This document shows positions 49,510 through 58,922 of a stretch of DNA of 64,000 bases, in pieces; the stretch's first letter is position 1, and each line of letters begins with the position of its first letter. This DNA is from Pseudomonadota bacterium (GTDB taxonomy: Bacteria; Pseudomonadota; Gammaproteobacteria; Burkholderiales; Burkholderiaceae_C): assembly GCA_018241405.1 (NCBI GenBank), contig JAFEDY010000026.1, positions 1-64,000 of the forward strand, in the 5' to 3' direction. Under the pieces are notes generated by a model. It was not told the origin of the DNA. It worked only from the letters and a program-made list of their open reading frames with translations, and did not search any database. The position numbers and the translations under genes were made by a program.

Positions 49510-50759
49510 CGGTCAATCTCTCCGAACACGATATCCATGGTGCCGATGACGGCGACGGCGTCCGCAATCATGTGGCCCCGTGTCAATTCGTCGTACGCCG
49601 CGAGATGGGCAAAGCCAGGGGCGCGGATCTTCAGGCGATAGGGCTTGTTGGCGCCATCGCTCACCAGGTAGATGCCGAACTCGCCCTTGGGGTGCTCGAC
49701 AGCCGCATAGGCCTCGCCCGCAGGCACGCGGAAGCCCTCGGAGAACAGCTTGAAGTGGTGGATCAGGTCCTCCATGCCGGTCTTCATGCGCTCGCGCGGC
49801 GGCGGTGCCACCTTGTGGTTATCGACGATGACCGGGCCCGGGTTGGCGCGCAGCCAGTCCGCGCACTGCTTGATGATGCGGTTGGATTGGCGCATCTCCT
49901 CGACGCGCACCAGGTAGCGGTCGTAGCAGTCGCCGTTCTTGCCCAGGGGAACGTCGAAGTCCACACGGTCGTACGCGTCGTAGGGCTGCTTCTTGCGCAG
50001 ATCCCAGGCCACGCCCGAGCCGCGCAGCATCACGCCCGTCATGCTGAGGTTCAGAGCCCGCTCGGCCGAGACCACGCCGATGCCCACGGTGCGCTGCTTC
50101 CAGATGCGGTTGTCGGTCAGCAGGGTCTCGTACTCATCGACATAGCCGGGGAACTTGGTGCAGAAGTCGTCGATGAAGTCCAGCAGGCTGCCCTGGCGGT
50201 TCTGGTTGTAGTCGGCGACGGCCTTGGCACTGCGCACCTTGCTCGGCTTGAGCTGGGGCATGCTATCCGGCAGATCGCGGTACACGCCGCCGGGCCGGTA
50301 GTACGCCGCATGCATGCGCGCGCCGGACACGGCCTCGTACATGTCGAACAGAGTCTCGCGCTCTCGGAAGGTGTACATCAGCACCGTGGAGGCGCCCAGG
50401 TCCATGCCGTTGGAGCCCAGCCACATCAGGTGGTTCATGAGGCGCGTGATTTCGCCGAACATGGTGCGGATGTACTTGGCACGCAGCGGCACCTCGATGC
50501 CCAGCATCTTCTCGATGGCCAGGCAGTAGGCCTGCTCGTTGCACATCATGGACACATAGTCCAGGCGGTCCATGTAGGGCAGCGACTGGATATAGGTCTT
50601 GTGCTCGGCCAGCTTTTCGGTGGCGCGGTGCAGCAGGCCCACATGCGGGTCGGCGCGCTGCACGACCTCTCCGTCGAGCTCCAGCACCAGGCGCAGCACG
50701 CCGTGCGCGGCGGGGTGCTGCGGCCCGAAGTTCAGGGTGTAGTTCTTGATCTCAGCCAT
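49506..50759 (-). CDS. nuoD: NADH-quinone oxidoreductase subunit D
   Basis: The 417-residue 49-kDa subunit forms the quinone site with NuoB. The N-terminal [20 protein letters not shown] and [20 protein letters not shown] carry the quinone-contacting His and Tyr. The protein ends FGEIDR, as in the family. It is a separate gene from nuoC, unlike the fused nuoCD of enterobacteria. Confidence 0.97.
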   Translation of the reverse strand: MAEIKNYTLNFGPQHPAAHGVLRLVLELDGEVVQRADPHVGLLHRATEKLAEHKTYIQSLPYMDRLDYVSMMCNEQAYCLAIEKMLGIEVPLRAKYIRTMFGEITRLMNHLMWLGSNGMDLGASTVLMYTFRERETLFDMYEAVSGARMHAAYYRPGGVYRDLPDSMPQLKPSKVRSAKAVADYNQNRQGSLLDFIDDFCTKFPGYVDEYETLLTDNRIWKQRTVGIGVVSAERALNLSMTGVMLRGSGVAWDLRKKQPYDAYDRVDFDVPLGKNGDCYDRYLVRVEEMRQSNRIIKQCADWLRANPGPVIVDNHKVAPPPRERMKTGMEDLIHHFKLFSEGFRVPAGEAYAAVEHPKGEFGIYLVSDGANKPYRLKIRAPGFAHLAAYDELTRGHMIADAVAVIGTMDIVFGEIDR

Positions 50760-50783
50760 GTTCGAACACCTTGGCGGACCGCC

Positions 50784-51392
50784 TCAGTGCAGGCCTCCAT
50801 AGTTGTCTTCACGGATGATGCGCGGCGTGATCTCACGCGGCTCAATGCTCACGGGTTCGTAGACGACGCGGCGCTGCTCGGCGTCATAGCGCATCTCCAC
50901 ATGGCCCGAGAGCGGGAAATCCTTGCGGAACGGGTGGCCGATGAAGCCGTAGTCCGTCAGGATGCGGCGCAGGTCGTTGTGGCCTTCGAACACGATGCCG
51001 TAGAGATCGAAGGCCTCGCGTTCGAACCAGTTGGCGCCGCTCCAAACACCAGTAACGGAGGGGATGACCGGGAAGTCGTCGTCCGGGCAGAACACCTTGA
51101 CGCGCACGCGCTGGTTCAGCGCCACCGACAGCAGGTGGGACACGACGGCGTAGCGCGGCCCGTCCGTGCCGACCTCTGCATAGGTCGAATAGTCCACGCC
51201 ACACAGGTCCATGAGCTGGTCGAAGCGGCATTGCGGTGCGTCGCGCAGGATTTCCATGGCTGCCAGATAGTCGGTGGCGGCAACCACCACGGTGACCTCG
51301 CCCAGGGCCAGCGTGATCTGGCGCAGCTTGTCGCCCAGGGCTGCTGCCACGGCGTCACGCAGCTTTTCAGGATGAATGGCAATGTCGGTCAT
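50784..51392 (-). CDS. nuoC: NADH-quinone oxidoreductase subunit C
   Basis: The 202-residue 30-kDa subunit shows the typical [20 protein letters not shown] and [20 protein letters not shown] of the family. The start at 51392 ([11 protein letters not shown]) is chosen over a TTG three bases earlier. It lies 24 bases before nuoD. Confidence 0.97.
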   Translation of the reverse strand: MTDIAIHPEKLRDAVAAALGDKLRQITLALGEVTVVVAATDYLAAMEILRDAPQCRFDQLMDLCGVDYSTYAEVGTDGPRYAVVSHLLSVALNQRVRVKVFCPDDDFPVIPSVTGVWSGANWFEREAFDLYGIVFEGHNDLRRILTDYGFIGHPFRKDFPLSGHVEMRYDAEQRRVVYEPVSIEPREITPRIIREDNYGGLH

Positions 51393-51401
51393 CAAATCCC
51401 C

Positions 51402-51881
51402 TCAAACACGTGCAATGGTCTGGGTGCGGCGGATCTTCTGCTGCAGCTGGATGATGCCGTAGATCAGCGCCTCGGCCGTCGGCGGACAGCCCGGCACATA
51501 CACATCGACCGGCACCACGCGGTCGCAGCCCCGCACCACAGAATAGCTGTAGTGGTAATAGCCACCGCCATTGGCGCAGGAGCCCATGGAGATCACCCAG
51601 CGCGGTTCAGCCATCTGGTCGTAGACCTTGCGCAGCGCCGGCGCCATCTTGTTGCACAGCGTGCCGGCCACGATCATCAGGTCGGACTGGCGCGGGCTGG
51701 CACGGAACACCTCGGCGCCGAAGCGCGCCAGGTCGTAGCGGGCGGCAGCGGCATGCATCATCTCCACCGCGCAGCAGGCCAGACCGAAGGTCACGGGCCA
51801 AATGGAACCGGTCTTGGCCCAGTTCACCACGGCGTCGTAGCTCGTGGTGACGAAGCCTTCCTTCATCACGCCTTCAATCAT
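51402..51881 (-). CDS. nuoB: NADH-quinone oxidoreductase subunit B
   Basis: A 159-residue subunit with the terminal cluster N2. All ligands are visible: the tandem cysteines in [15 protein letters not shown], Cys in [10 protein letters not shown], and the last in [14 protein letters not shown]. It ends [10 protein letters not shown], and nuoC starts 9 bases later. Confidence 0.98.
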   Translation of the reverse strand: MIEGVMKEGFVTTSYDAVVNWAKTGSIWPVTFGLACCAVEMMHAAAARYDLARFGAEVFRASPRQSDLMIVAGTLCNKMAPALRKVYDQMAEPRWVISMGSCANGGGYYHYSYSVVRGCDRVVPVDVYVPGCPPTAEALIYGIIQLQQKIRRTQTIARV

Positions 51882-51906
51882 CGCGTCATTCCTTGTGTAG
51901 CGCCGC

Positions 51907-52266
51907 TCATTCCCAGTTCAGGGCACCCTTCTTCCACTCGTAGGCAAAACCCACGACCAGGATGGCCAGGAAGATCACGACGGCCACGAAGCCCGTCGCG
52001 CCCACATCCTGCAAGGCCACAGCCCAGGGAAAGAGAAAGGCGATTTCCAGATCGAACAGGATGAACAGGATGGCCACGAGGTAGTAGCGCACATCGAATT
52101 TCATGCGCGCATCATCAAAGGCCTCGAAGCCACATTCGTAAGGGGAGTTCTTTGCCGGATCCGGGCGATTGGGCCCCAGGATATAGCCCAGCAGCAGCGG
52201 CACGACACCCACACCGATGCCGACCAGGATGAACAGGAGAACTGGGAGGTATTGATCGAGGTTCAT
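51907..52266 (-). CDS. nuoA: NADH-quinone oxidoreductase subunit A
   Basis: A 119-residue membrane subunit with three helices. The conserved loop ends in [20 protein letters not shown], and the second helix is [17 protein letters not shown] with its key acidic residues. It is the first subunit gene, 76 bases after tRNA-Leu, with no terminator seen between them, so the tRNA may be on the same primary transcript. Confidence 0.97.
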   Translation of the reverse strand: MNLDQYLPVLLFILVGIGVGVVPLLLGYILGPNRPDPAKNSPYECGFEAFDDARMKFDVRYYLVAILFILFDLEIAFLFPWAVALQDVGATGFVAVVIFLAILVVGFAYEWKKGALNWE

Positions 52267-52342
52267 CTGGATGATGTACTCACCGCTGAAAAACCGCCTC
52301 GCATATCCCGCTGGACGGGCCACGGAGGCGGCTTCTTGTGAT

Positions 52343-52427
52343 TGGTGCCGTCGGCGAGACTCGAACTCGCACAGCTTTCGCCACTACCCCCTCAAGATAG
52401 CGTGTCTACCAATTTCACCACGACGGC
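52343..52427 (-). tRNA. tRNA-Leu (anticodon GAG)
   Basis: On the minus strand the acceptor arms GCCGTCG and CGACGGC pair and the CCA end is encoded (85 bases with CCA). The anticodon stem CTATC/GGTAG encloses TTGAGGG, giving anticodon GAG. A long variable arm (TGGCGAAAGCTG region) marks a class II tRNA, and the T arm GTGCGAGTTCGAGTCTCGC is regular. It decodes CUC/CUU. Confidence 0.96.
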
Positions 52428-52491
52428 TGCTGTATGCATCTGGATGGCATGAGGACCGGAAAAACGGTTTTGGCTTTCCAGACAGACTGAG

Positions 52492-52519
52492 ATTTTACCC
52501 CGGAAAAACCCTGTCACAA
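52492..52519 (-). promoter_or_regulatory. Promoter upstream of tRNA-Leu and the nuo operon
   Basis: On the minus strand TTGTGA (52519-52514) and TAAAAT (52497-52492) are 16 bases apart, a credible sigma-70 promoter. Transcription would start about 57 bases before the tRNA and could continue into nuoA. It lies just after the secG stop. Confidence 0.5.
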
Positions 52520-52558
52520 AGCGAAGCGGCGTATGTATTTTTACGACGCCGCATCGCA

Positions 52559-52936
52559 TCACTTCGTGGGGATCTGCGCGGCGCCCGACGCAGGCACTGC
52601 CGAAGGTACCGCCGAGGAGGCATCAACAGCGGGCGCTGCGGCACTGGCGGGCACCGCGGCGGCCGGTGCTTCCAGCACGCTGCCGGTGCTCGCCGGGCGT
52701 TGGTTGCCAAAGTAGGCCAGCGCCAGCGTGGCCACGAAAAACACAGTGGCCAGGACGGCCGTGGTGCGCGACAGGAAGTTCGCGCTGCCACTGGCGCCAA
52801 ACAGGCTGCCTGAGCTGCCGCTACCGAAGGCGGCGCCCATGTCGGCGCCCTTGCCATGCTGGATCAGGATCAAGCCGATCATGGCCAGCGCCGTCAACAT
52901 CTGTACGGCCAGAATCACATTCACGATTGCATTCAT
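52559..52936 (-). CDS. secG: Preprotein translocase subunit SecG
   Basis: A 125-residue accessory subunit of the SecYEG channel. Two membrane helices are seen (VNVILAVQMLTALAMIGLIL and TTAVLATVFFVATLALAYFG). The cytoplasmic loop IQHGKGADMGAAFGSGSSGS is characteristic. The C-terminus is an Ala/Pro/Ser-rich tail. It follows tpiA by 14 bases in the same direction, as in many proteobacteria. Confidence 0.95.
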   Translation of the reverse strand: MNAIVNVILAVQMLTALAMIGLILIQHGKGADMGAAFGSGSSGSLFGASGSANFLSRTTAVLATVFFVATLALAYFGNQRPASTGSVLEAPAAAVPASAAAPAVDASSAVPSAVPASGAAQIPTK

Positions 52937-52950
52937 GCTTGGTTAGCTCC

Positions 52951-53727
52951 TCATTTCGTGGCTGCTTGCGCTTGAATAGCGTGCGCTGCAGCAATAATTT
53001 GCAAAAAATCTGCGGCCTTGAGCGAAGCTCCGCCCACCAGGCCACCGTCGATGTCGGGCTGCGCCAGCAACTCGGCCGCGTTGGCGGCATTCATGCTGCC
53101 GCCATACAGCAGGGGCACGCGATCGACGCGTGCCGTGGCCGCGGCCAGCTGGGCACGCAGCACGGCATGCACCTGTTGCGCCTGCTCGGGACTTGCCGTG
53201 CGGCCCGTGCCAATGGCCCAGACGGGTTCGTAGGCGACCACAATCTCGCTGATGCAGTGGCCGTTGGCGTGAATCACCGCCGCCAACTGGCGCTTGACCA
53301 CGGCCTCGGTCTGGCCGGCCTCGCGCTCATCCAGCGTCTCGCCCACACAGACGATGGGCGTGATGCCCGCCGCCAGCGCGCGCTGCGCCTTGGCCGCCAC
53401 CACGGCATCGGTCTCGCCGTGGTATTGGCGGCGCTCGGAATGGCCGACGAGCGCATAGCGCGTACCAAAGTCGCGCAGCATGGCCGCAGAGACCTCGCCC
53501 GTGAAGGCGCCCGATTCATGCTGCGACACGTCCTGCGCAGCCAGCGCAATCGCCGAGCCCGCGACGAGTGCCTGCACCTGGGCCAGATACGGAGCCGGCA
53601 CGGCGACGGCCACATCGCACGCGACGGCGCCCACGCCTTCGCGCAGCGCCTGCAGCAGGGCAGCGTTGGCCTGCAGGCCACCGTTCATCTTCCAGTTACC
53701 TGCAATGAGTTTTCTCTTTTGTGTCAT
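52951..53727 (-). CDS. tpiA: Triosephosphate isomerase
   Basis: A 258-residue TIM barrel enzyme interconverting glyceraldehyde 3-phosphate and dihydroxyacetone phosphate. The catalytic residues are Lys in [11 protein letters not shown], His in [13 protein letters not shown] and Glu in [13 protein letters not shown]. The phosphate loop is [15 protein letters not shown]. The start [10 protein letters not shown] at 53727 overlaps the stop of the oxidoreductase gene as ATGA. Confidence 0.97.
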   Translation of the reverse strand: MTQKRKLIAGNWKMNGGLQANAALLQALREGVGAVACDVAVAVPAPYLAQVQALVAGSAIALAAQDVSQHESGAFTGEVSAAMLRDFGTRYALVGHSERRQYHGETDAVVAAKAQRALAAGITPIVCVGETLDEREAGQTEAVVKRQLAAVIHANGHCISEIVVAYEPVWAIGTGRTASPEQAQQVHAVLRAQLAAATARVDRVPLLYGGSMNAANAAELLAQPDIDGGLVGGASLKAADFLQIIAAAHAIQAQAATK

Positions 53728-54728
53728 GTCGTCCATGTCAAAACAATCTTGCCCACATGTTGGTTGGATTCCATCAGCGCATGCGCCCGGGCCGCGTCGG
53801 CGGCGGCAAACCGGCTGTGGATCACCGGCTTGATGGCGCCCGACTCCAGCAGCGGCCAGACCTGCGCGCGCAGGGCCTGCGCGATCGCCGCCTTGAAGGC
53901 CACGGGGCGCGGGCGCAGCGTGGAGCCGGTGATGACCAGGCGCTTGCGCAGCACTAGCGCGGCGTTGAACTCGGCCTGCACCCCGCCCTGCACGGCGATG
54001 ATGCAGATGCGCCCGTCCTCTGCCAGGCATTCGACCTCGCGCGCCACGTAGGGGCCCGCGACCATGTCGAGCACCACGTCCACGCCGCGCCCCTCGGTGA
54101 TGCGCCGCACCTCGGCCACGAAGTCCTGCGTCTTGTAGTTGATCGCGTGGTGCGCGCCCAGCGCCAGGCAGGCTGCGCACTTTTCATCGCTGCCCGCGGT
54201 GACGATGACCGTGGCGCCGCGTGCGCGCGCCAGCTGTATGGCCGTCACGCCTATACCGCTGCTACCGCCCTGCACGAGCAGGGCTTCGCCCGCCTGCAGC
54301 CGCGCGCGGTCGAAGACATTGCTCCACACGGTGAAGAAAGTCTCGGGCAGCGATGCCGCCTCCACGTTGCTCAAGCCCGCTGGCACAGGCAGGCATTGCG
54401 CCACCGGGGCCACGCAGTATTCGGCATAGCCGCCACCTGCGACCAATGCGCAGACGCGGTCACCCACGTTGATGCCCGCCTCGGCCATGGCAGCGGCGTC
54501 GCCTGATTCGACGACGCCGGCCACCTCCAGCCCCGGCAGATCGGATACACCAGGTGGCGGCGCATAGTGCCCCTTGCGCTGCAACACGTCCGGGCGGTTG
54601 ACCCCGCTGGTCGCGACGCGGATCAGCAGCTCGCCCGCGCCCGGCTGCGGCAGGGGACGCTCGGCAAGGCGCAGCCCTTCGGGCGGGCCAAACGCCGCAA
54701 TCTCCACCGCATGCATCACGTTCTTCAT
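53724..54728 (-). CDS. NAD(P)H quinone oxidoreductase (PIG3/zeta-crystallin-like MDR)
   Basis: A 334-residue zinc-free medium-chain oxidoreductase. Family motifs are [40 protein letters not shown] and the NADPH site [20 protein letters not shown]. It closely follows the PIG3-type quinone reductase pattern. The substrate is probably a quinone, but that is inferred. It is coupled to tpiA by a four-base overlap. Confidence 0.92.
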   Translation of the reverse strand: MKNVMHAVEIAAFGPPEGLRLAERPLPQPGAGELLIRVATSGVNRPDVLQRKGHYAPPPGVSDLPGLEVAGVVESGDAAAMAEAGINVGDRVCALVAGGGYAEYCVAPVAQCLPVPAGLSNVEAASLPETFFTVWSNVFDRARLQAGEALLVQGGSSGIGVTAIQLARARGATVIVTAGSDEKCAACLALGAHHAINYKTQDFVAEVRRITEGRGVDVVLDMVAGPYVAREVECLAEDGRICIIAVQGGVQAEFNAALVLRKRLVITGSTLRPRPVAFKAAIAQALRAQVWPLLESGAIKPVIHSRFAAADAARAHALMESNQHVGKIVLTWTT

Positions 54729-54804
54729 GGCAATACTGAATGCTTCACGGCTCTACCGCTTGCGGGACGTGCGCTGATAACTCATTTTTTATAGCAAAAC
54801 CATA

Positions 54805-54824
54805 CCCCGTCCCTGAGGACGGGG
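54805..54824 (-). terminator. Probable pnp terminator hairpin
   Basis: The perfect stem CCCCGTCC-CTGA-GGACGGGG lies 8 bases past the pnp stop. On the minus strand it is followed by TATGGTTTTGC, a weak T-tract, so it may terminate or stabilise the 3' end. Confidence 0.6.
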
Positions 54825-54831
54825 CACAGCC

Positions 54832-57027
54832 TTATTGCTGCTCCGAAGCACCGTTATCGCGGCGCTCGCGGCGCTCGCCACGGGGTTCACGCGGCTCGCG
54901 CGGCTCACGGGGCTCACGCTCGGGCATGCCGGCCGGGCGCTCGATCAGCGCCTTCATCGACAGCTTGATGCGGCCCTTGTCGTCCGTCTCCAGCGCCTTG
55001 ACGCGAACGACCTGGCCTTCCTGCAGGTAGTCGCTGACCTTTTCGACGCGCTCGTGGGCGATCTGGCTGATGTGCAGCAGGCCGTCCTTGCCGGGCAGCA
55101 CGTTGACCAGGGCGCCGAAGTCCAAAATCTTCACGATCGGGCCTTCGTAGACCTTGCCCACTTCCACTTCGGCGGTGATTTCCTCGATGCGGCGGCGCGC
55201 TTCGTCGGCCTTGGCGTTGTCGGTGGCGGCGATGGTGATGGTGCCGTCTTCCTCGATGTTGATCTGGCAGCCGGTCTCGTCGCACAGGGCGCGGATGGTG
55301 GAGCCGCCCTTGCCGATCACGTCGCGGATCTTCTCGGGGTTGATCTTCATGGTGAAGAGCTTGGGCGCGAAGCTGGAGATCTCGGCCTTGGCCTCGCCCA
55401 TGGCTTCCTGCATTTTGCCGAGGATGTGCATGCGCGCTTCCTTGGCCTGGGCCAGGGCGACTTGCATGATTTCCTTGGTGATGCCCTGGATCTTGATGTC
55501 CATCTGCAGCGCGGTGATACCGGCGGTGGTACCTGCCACCTTGAAGTCCATGTCGCCCAGGTGGTCCTCATCGCCCAGGATGTCGGTCAGCACGGCGAAC
55601 TTGTTGTCTTCCTTGATCAGGCCCATGGCGATGCCGGCCACGTGCGCCTTCATCGGCACGCCGGCGTCCATCATCGACAGGCAGCCGCCGCAGACCGAAG
55701 CCATGGACGAGGAGCCGTTGGACTCGGTGATTTCTGACACCACACGGATGGTGTAGGGGAACTCCTCCTTGCTCGGCAGGCAGGCGATGAGCGCGCGCTT
55801 GGCCAGGCGGCCGTGGCCGACTTCGCGGCGCTTGGTCGAGCCCATGCGGCCCACTTCGCCGGTGGCAAAGGGAGGCATGTTGTAGTGGAACAGGAAGCGG
55901 TCTTCAAACTCGCCGGCCAGCGCGTCGATGCGCTGCGCGTCGCGCTCGGTGCCCAGGGTGGAGATGACCAGCGCCTGCGTTTCGCCACGCGTGAACAGGG
56001 CCGAGCCGTGGGTGCGCGGCAGCACGGAGTTGCGGATTTCGATCGGGCGCACGGTGCGCGTGTCGCGGCCATCGATGCGGGGCTCGCCCGCGAGGATCTG
56101 CGAGCGCACGATGCGCGCCTCGATGTCGAACAGCATGTTGTCGACCTTGACGCCGTCAAACGCCACGCCCTGCTCGGTCAAACCGGCCTTGGCGGCAGCG
56201 TAGGCCTCGCGGCAGGCCTGGGTGCGCAGCTGCTTGTTGCGGTTTTGGTAGGCGGCGCGCAGCTTGTCTTCGGCCAGCTCGGTCACCTTGGCAATCAGGG
56301 CCTCGTCCTTGGCCTCGGGCTTCCAGTCCCACACCGGCTTGCCGGCTTCGCGCACCAGTTCGTGGATAGCGTTGATGGCGATCTGGCTCTGCTCGTGGCC
56401 GTAGACCACGGCGCCCAGCATCACGTCTTCGGGCAGCTGCTGCGCTTCGGATTCGACCATCAGCACGGCGGCTTCGGTACCGGCGACGACCAGGTCCATC
56501 TGGCTGCTCTTGCGCTGCGTCTGGCCCGGGTTGAGCACGTATTCACCGTTGATATAGCCCACGCGCGCGGCGCCGATGGGGCCGTTGAACGGGATGCCCG
56601 ACACCGACAGCGCGGCCGAGACGCCGATCATGGCGGCGATGTCGGCGTCCACCTCGGGGTTCAGCGAGATGGTGTGGATGACCACATGCACCTCGTTGTA
56701 GAAGCCCTCGGGGAACAGCGGGCGGATCGGGCGGTCGATCAGGCGGCTGGTCAAGGTCTCCAGCTCGCTGGGCTTGGCTTCGCGCTTGAAGAAGCTGCCG
56801 GGGATCTTGCCCGCGGCGTAGGTCTTCTCGATGTAGTCCACGGTCAGCGGGAAGAAATCCTGGCCCGGCTTAGGGTTCTTGCTGGCGACCACGGTGGCCA
56901 GCACCACGGTGTCGTCGATGTTGACCAGCACGGCGCCGCCGGACTGGCGGGCGATTTCGCCGGTTTCCATGGTCACGGTGTGCTGACCCCATTGGAAGGT
57001 CTTGGTGACTTTGTTGAACATCGTCAT
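54832..57027 (-). CDS. pnp: Polyribonucleotide nucleotidyltransferase (PNPase)
   Basis: A 731-residue 3'-5' phosphorolytic exoribonuclease. Two RNase PH domains (about 1-220 and 300-540) are followed by a KH domain ([20 protein letters not shown], about 555-615) and an S1 domain ([20 protein letters not shown], about 620-690). The C-terminal tail is a short Arg/Glu/Pro repeat ([17 protein letters not shown]) after the S1 domain. It lies downstream of rpsO, the usual rpsO-pnp order, with a terminator-like hairpin between. Confidence 0.97.
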   Translation of the reverse strand: MTMFNKVTKTFQWGQHTVTMETGEIARQSGGAVLVNIDDTVVLATVVASKNPKPGQDFFPLTVDYIEKTYAAGKIPGSFFKREAKPSELETLTSRLIDRPIRPLFPEGFYNEVHVVIHTISLNPEVDADIAAMIGVSAALSVSGIPFNGPIGAARVGYINGEYVLNPGQTQRKSSQMDLVVAGTEAAVLMVESEAQQLPEDVMLGAVVYGHEQSQIAINAIHELVREAGKPVWDWKPEAKDEALIAKVTELAEDKLRAAYQNRNKQLRTQACREAYAAAKAGLTEQGVAFDGVKVDNMLFDIEARIVRSQILAGEPRIDGRDTRTVRPIEIRNSVLPRTHGSALFTRGETQALVISTLGTERDAQRIDALAGEFEDRFLFHYNMPPFATGEVGRMGSTKRREVGHGRLAKRALIACLPSKEEFPYTIRVVSEITESNGSSSMASVCGGCLSMMDAGVPMKAHVAGIAMGLIKEDNKFAVLTDILGDEDHLGDMDFKVAGTTAGITALQMDIKIQGITKEIMQVALAQAKEARMHILGKMQEAMGEAKAEISSFAPKLFTMKINPEKIRDVIGKGGSTIRALCDETGCQINIEEDGTITIAATDNAKADEARRRIEEITAEVEVGKVYEGPIVKILDFGALVNVLPGKDGLLHISQIAHERVEKVSDYLQEGQVVRVKALETDDKGRIKLSMKALIERPAGMPEREPREPREPREPRGERRERRDNGASEQQ

Positions 57028-57189
57028 AGCGGTTTGCTCCTTGAAAAATAGCTGCTGTCGCGCCAGCAGCCTGGGTTTGGAGACAAAACAGATCGCGATG
57101 CCATTCCATATCAGCGCGGTCAGCTATTTTTTCAATAGTGCGTGCCGATGTGGAATGACACAGCTTCGCTCTGTGTTTGTGCCCCGGAA

Positions 57190-57233
57190 AAAAAGTAAAA
57201 AACGCCTGAGCCAGCGAACCAACTCAGGCGTTT
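57190..57233 (-). terminator. Terminator after rpsO
   Basis: On the minus strand the stem AAACGCCTGAG/CTCAGGCGTTT (57223-57233 with 57200-57210, 12-base loop) is followed by a run of T (complement of 57197-57202 and 57188-57194). It separates rpsO from pnp. Readthrough would give the rpsO-pnp transcript known in E. coli. Confidence 0.8.
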
Positions 57234-57249
57234 GCGTACCGTGCAGCGC

Positions 57250-57516
57250 TTATTTGCGCAGGCCCAGCTTGGCGATCAGGGCGGTGTAGCGGTCAGCGTC
57301 CTTAGCCTTGAGGTAGTCCAGCAGCTTGCGGCGACGGCTCACCATGCGCAGCAGGCCGCGGCGACCGTGGTGGTCCTTGGCGTGCGTCTTGAAGTGGGGT
57401 GTCAGCTCGTTGATACGGGCCGTCAGCAGTGCCACTTGCACTTCGGGGCTGCCGGTGTCGTTTTCGGCGCGCTGGTTGGATTTGACGACTTCGGCCTTGA
57501 TGGAGGCAGCGATCAT
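57250..57516 (-). CDS. rpsO: 30S ribosomal protein S15
   Basis: An 88-residue protein with the S15 pattern: [40 protein letters not shown] and [17 protein letters not shown]. The ATG at 57516 ([11 protein letters not shown]) is chosen over one at 57543, giving the standard length and a purine-rich ribosome binding site (AAGGAAAA) upstream. Confidence 0.97.
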   Translation of the reverse strand: MIAASIKAEVVKSNQRAENDTGSPEVQVALLTARINELTPHFKTHAKDHHGRRGLLRMVSRRRKLLDYLKAKDADRYTALIAKLGLRK

Positions 57517-57620
57517 GATTTTTTCCTTGGCTATGGGTGGCAATGAAGCCCCCCTGGGTTACTTGCGCCGTGGGCTGGAAGGGCCTGCGGCGTGCGTCCT
57601 GCACCATGCAAAACCTGTCG

Positions 57621-57626
57621 ATTATA
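57621..57626 (-). promoter_or_regulatory. Putative rpsO -10 box
   Basis: On the minus strand GATATAATCGACAGG contains a perfect TATAAT about 105 bases before the rpsO ATG. The leader is long enough for an S15-type autoregulatory structure, but I could not fold it. The -35 is poor. Confidence 0.45.
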
Positions 57627-57743
57627 TCGCGCGTCGGGTTTATCGCCCACCCGGGGGGCTCCGGGTGTCGGATGCACTACCCTTGCCCCCATGATGCCGT
57701 GCGCAGCGCCGCACGGATGGCGCGCATCCGAGGGAGGAACACC

Positions 57744-58025
57744 ATGAGAACGTCACATACGCCCATACGCGCCACCTGGGCCATGGCCATCTGCATCATC
57801 GCCCTGCTGCCTTGCACACCGAGCGCCAGCCATGCGGCCCGCACCCGGCAGGCGCAGGATGCAAGCGGCGCCCCACATACGCCAGCCAGGAAGGCCAGGT
57901 CGGGCCGGATGAAACCACAGCAAAATCATTCGGGAGAAAGCACCGCGGAGCGCGACCGAAGGCTCTATCGCGAATGCCAGGGCCTGCCCAACGCGGGAGC
58001 CTGTCTGGGCTACACGCGACGTTGA
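57744..58025 (+). CDS. Small secreted hypothetical protein
   Basis: A 93-residue protein with a Sec signal peptide (IRATWAMAICIIALLPC...SASHA, cleavage near residue 31). A short basic, Gln/Ser-rich mature part follows, with two Cys residues at the end: YRECQGLPNAGACLGYTRR. The two Cys could form a disulfide in the periplasm. A strong ribosome binding site GGGAGGAAC precedes the ATG. I do not recognise the family. Confidence 0.7.
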   Translation: MRTSHTPIRATWAMAICIIALLPCTPSASHAARTRQAQDASGAPHTPARKARSGRMKPQQNHSGESTAERDRRLYRECQGLPNAGACLGYTRR

Positions 58026-58134
58026 GCGCTCCTGCCGGTTCCATATTTAACGCAGAAAACTCGGCTACAATTTCACCATCGTCACGATGCTGAACGGGCT
58101 GACAACGAAGCCTTTCAGATTAAGGACGATTTTT

Positions 58135-58165
58135 TTGAAGAAGTATGAAAATTTCATGCTAGAAT
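58135..58165 (+). promoter_or_regulatory. Promoter of tRNA-Arg
   Basis: TTGAAG (58135-58140) and TAGAAT (58160-58165) with an extended -10 (TGCTAGAAT) lie just before the tRNA, which begins 10 bases after the -10. The 19-base spacer is long. The local AT content is very high compared with the surroundings. Confidence 0.6.
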
Positions 58166-58175
58166 TCAAAGCTTA

Positions 58176-58252
58176 GCGGCTGTAGCTCAGCTGGATAGAG
58201 TACTTGGCTACGAACCAAGGGGTCGTGGGTTCGATTCCTGCCAGCCGCACCA
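58176..58252 (+). tRNA. tRNA-Arg (anticodon ACG)
   Basis: A 77-base tRNA with acceptor GCGGCTG/CAGCCGC and encoded CCA. The anticodon stem CTTGG/CCAAG encloses CTACGAA, giving anticodon ACG (inosine after TadA editing, reading CGU/CGC/CGA). The D arm is GCTCAGCTGGATAGAGT and the T arm GTGGGTTCGATTCCTGC. Confidence 0.97.
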
Positions 58253-58259
58253 AACGGTA

Positions 58260-58291
58260 AGCCCTGGAACTGCAAGGTTCCAGGGCTTTTT
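58260..58291 (+). terminator. Terminator of tRNA-Arg
   Basis: The stem GCCCTGGAAC/GTTCCAGGGC (58261-58270 and 58277-58286, loop about six bases) is followed by TTTTT. It lies 8 bases after the CCA end. Confidence 0.9.
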
Positions 58292-58349
58292 CGTTTGTTC
58301 CTTCGTCTTGACCCATGAAGCATGTGCCGCATTCAGGCACCATAGGTAC

Positions 58350-58916
58350 ATGAGCAAGGCATTCACCAAGGAAACAGAGGAAGGCGACGACGAGCCGGCC
58401 CTGCCGACGAGCATGCCTGCGGGCGGCAAGAACTACATCACGCCCCAGGGTTATGCGCGCCTGCGCGACGAGCTGCTGACGTTGATCGACGAGGAGCGCC
58501 CTAAGGTGGTCGACGTCGTGCATTGGGCCGCCAGCAACGGCGACCGCTCCGAAAATGGTGACTACCTGTATGGCAAGAAACGGCTGCGCGAGATCGACCG
58601 GCGCATCCGCTTTCTCACCAAACGGCTGGAGATTGCCGAGGTCGTGGACCCTTCGGTGCATGCCGGCTGCGGGCAGATTTTCTTTGGCGCCACCGTCACC
58701 TACATCGATGACGAGGATGTGGAGCGTACGGTGACCATCCTGGGCGTGGACGAGGCCGACAACGGCCAGCAGCAGATCAGCTGGATTTCGCCCGTAGCGC
58801 GCGCGCTGCTCAAGGCACGTGAGGGTGATGAGGTGTCGCTGCAGACGCCCGCGGGCACGCGCACACTGGAAATCCTATCGGTACGTTATCCCGACCCGCA
58901 ATGCGGGCAAAGCTGA
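58350..58916 (+). CDS. greB: Transcription elongation factor GreB
   Basis: A 188-residue factor that rescues backtracked RNA polymerase. The N-terminal coiled coil starts around residue 30 (ITPQGYARLRDELLTLIDEE) with the acidic tip SNGDRSENGDYLYGKKRL. The C-terminal FKBP-like domain has FFGATVTYIDDEDVERTVTI and ISWISPVARALL. The N-terminal extension EETEEGDDEP-like acidic stretch is typical of GreB. It starts right after the tRNA-Arg terminator. Confidence 0.95.
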   Translation: MSKAFTKETEEGDDEPALPTSMPAGGKNYITPQGYARLRDELLTLIDEERPKVVDVVHWAASNGDRSENGDYLYGKKRLREIDRRIRFLTKRLEIAEVVDPSVHAGCGQIFFGATVTYIDDEDVERTVTILGVDEADNGQQQISWISPVARALLKAREGDEVSLQTPAGTRTLEILSVRYPDPQCGQS

Positions 58917-58922
58917 CGCGCC

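Noticed and set aside
49572..52064. An 830-residue open frame on the plus strand across nuoD-nuoA
   Set aside because: It is an antisense shadow of nuoD, nuoC, nuoB and nuoA, caused by high GC at third positions. It has no recognisable motif.
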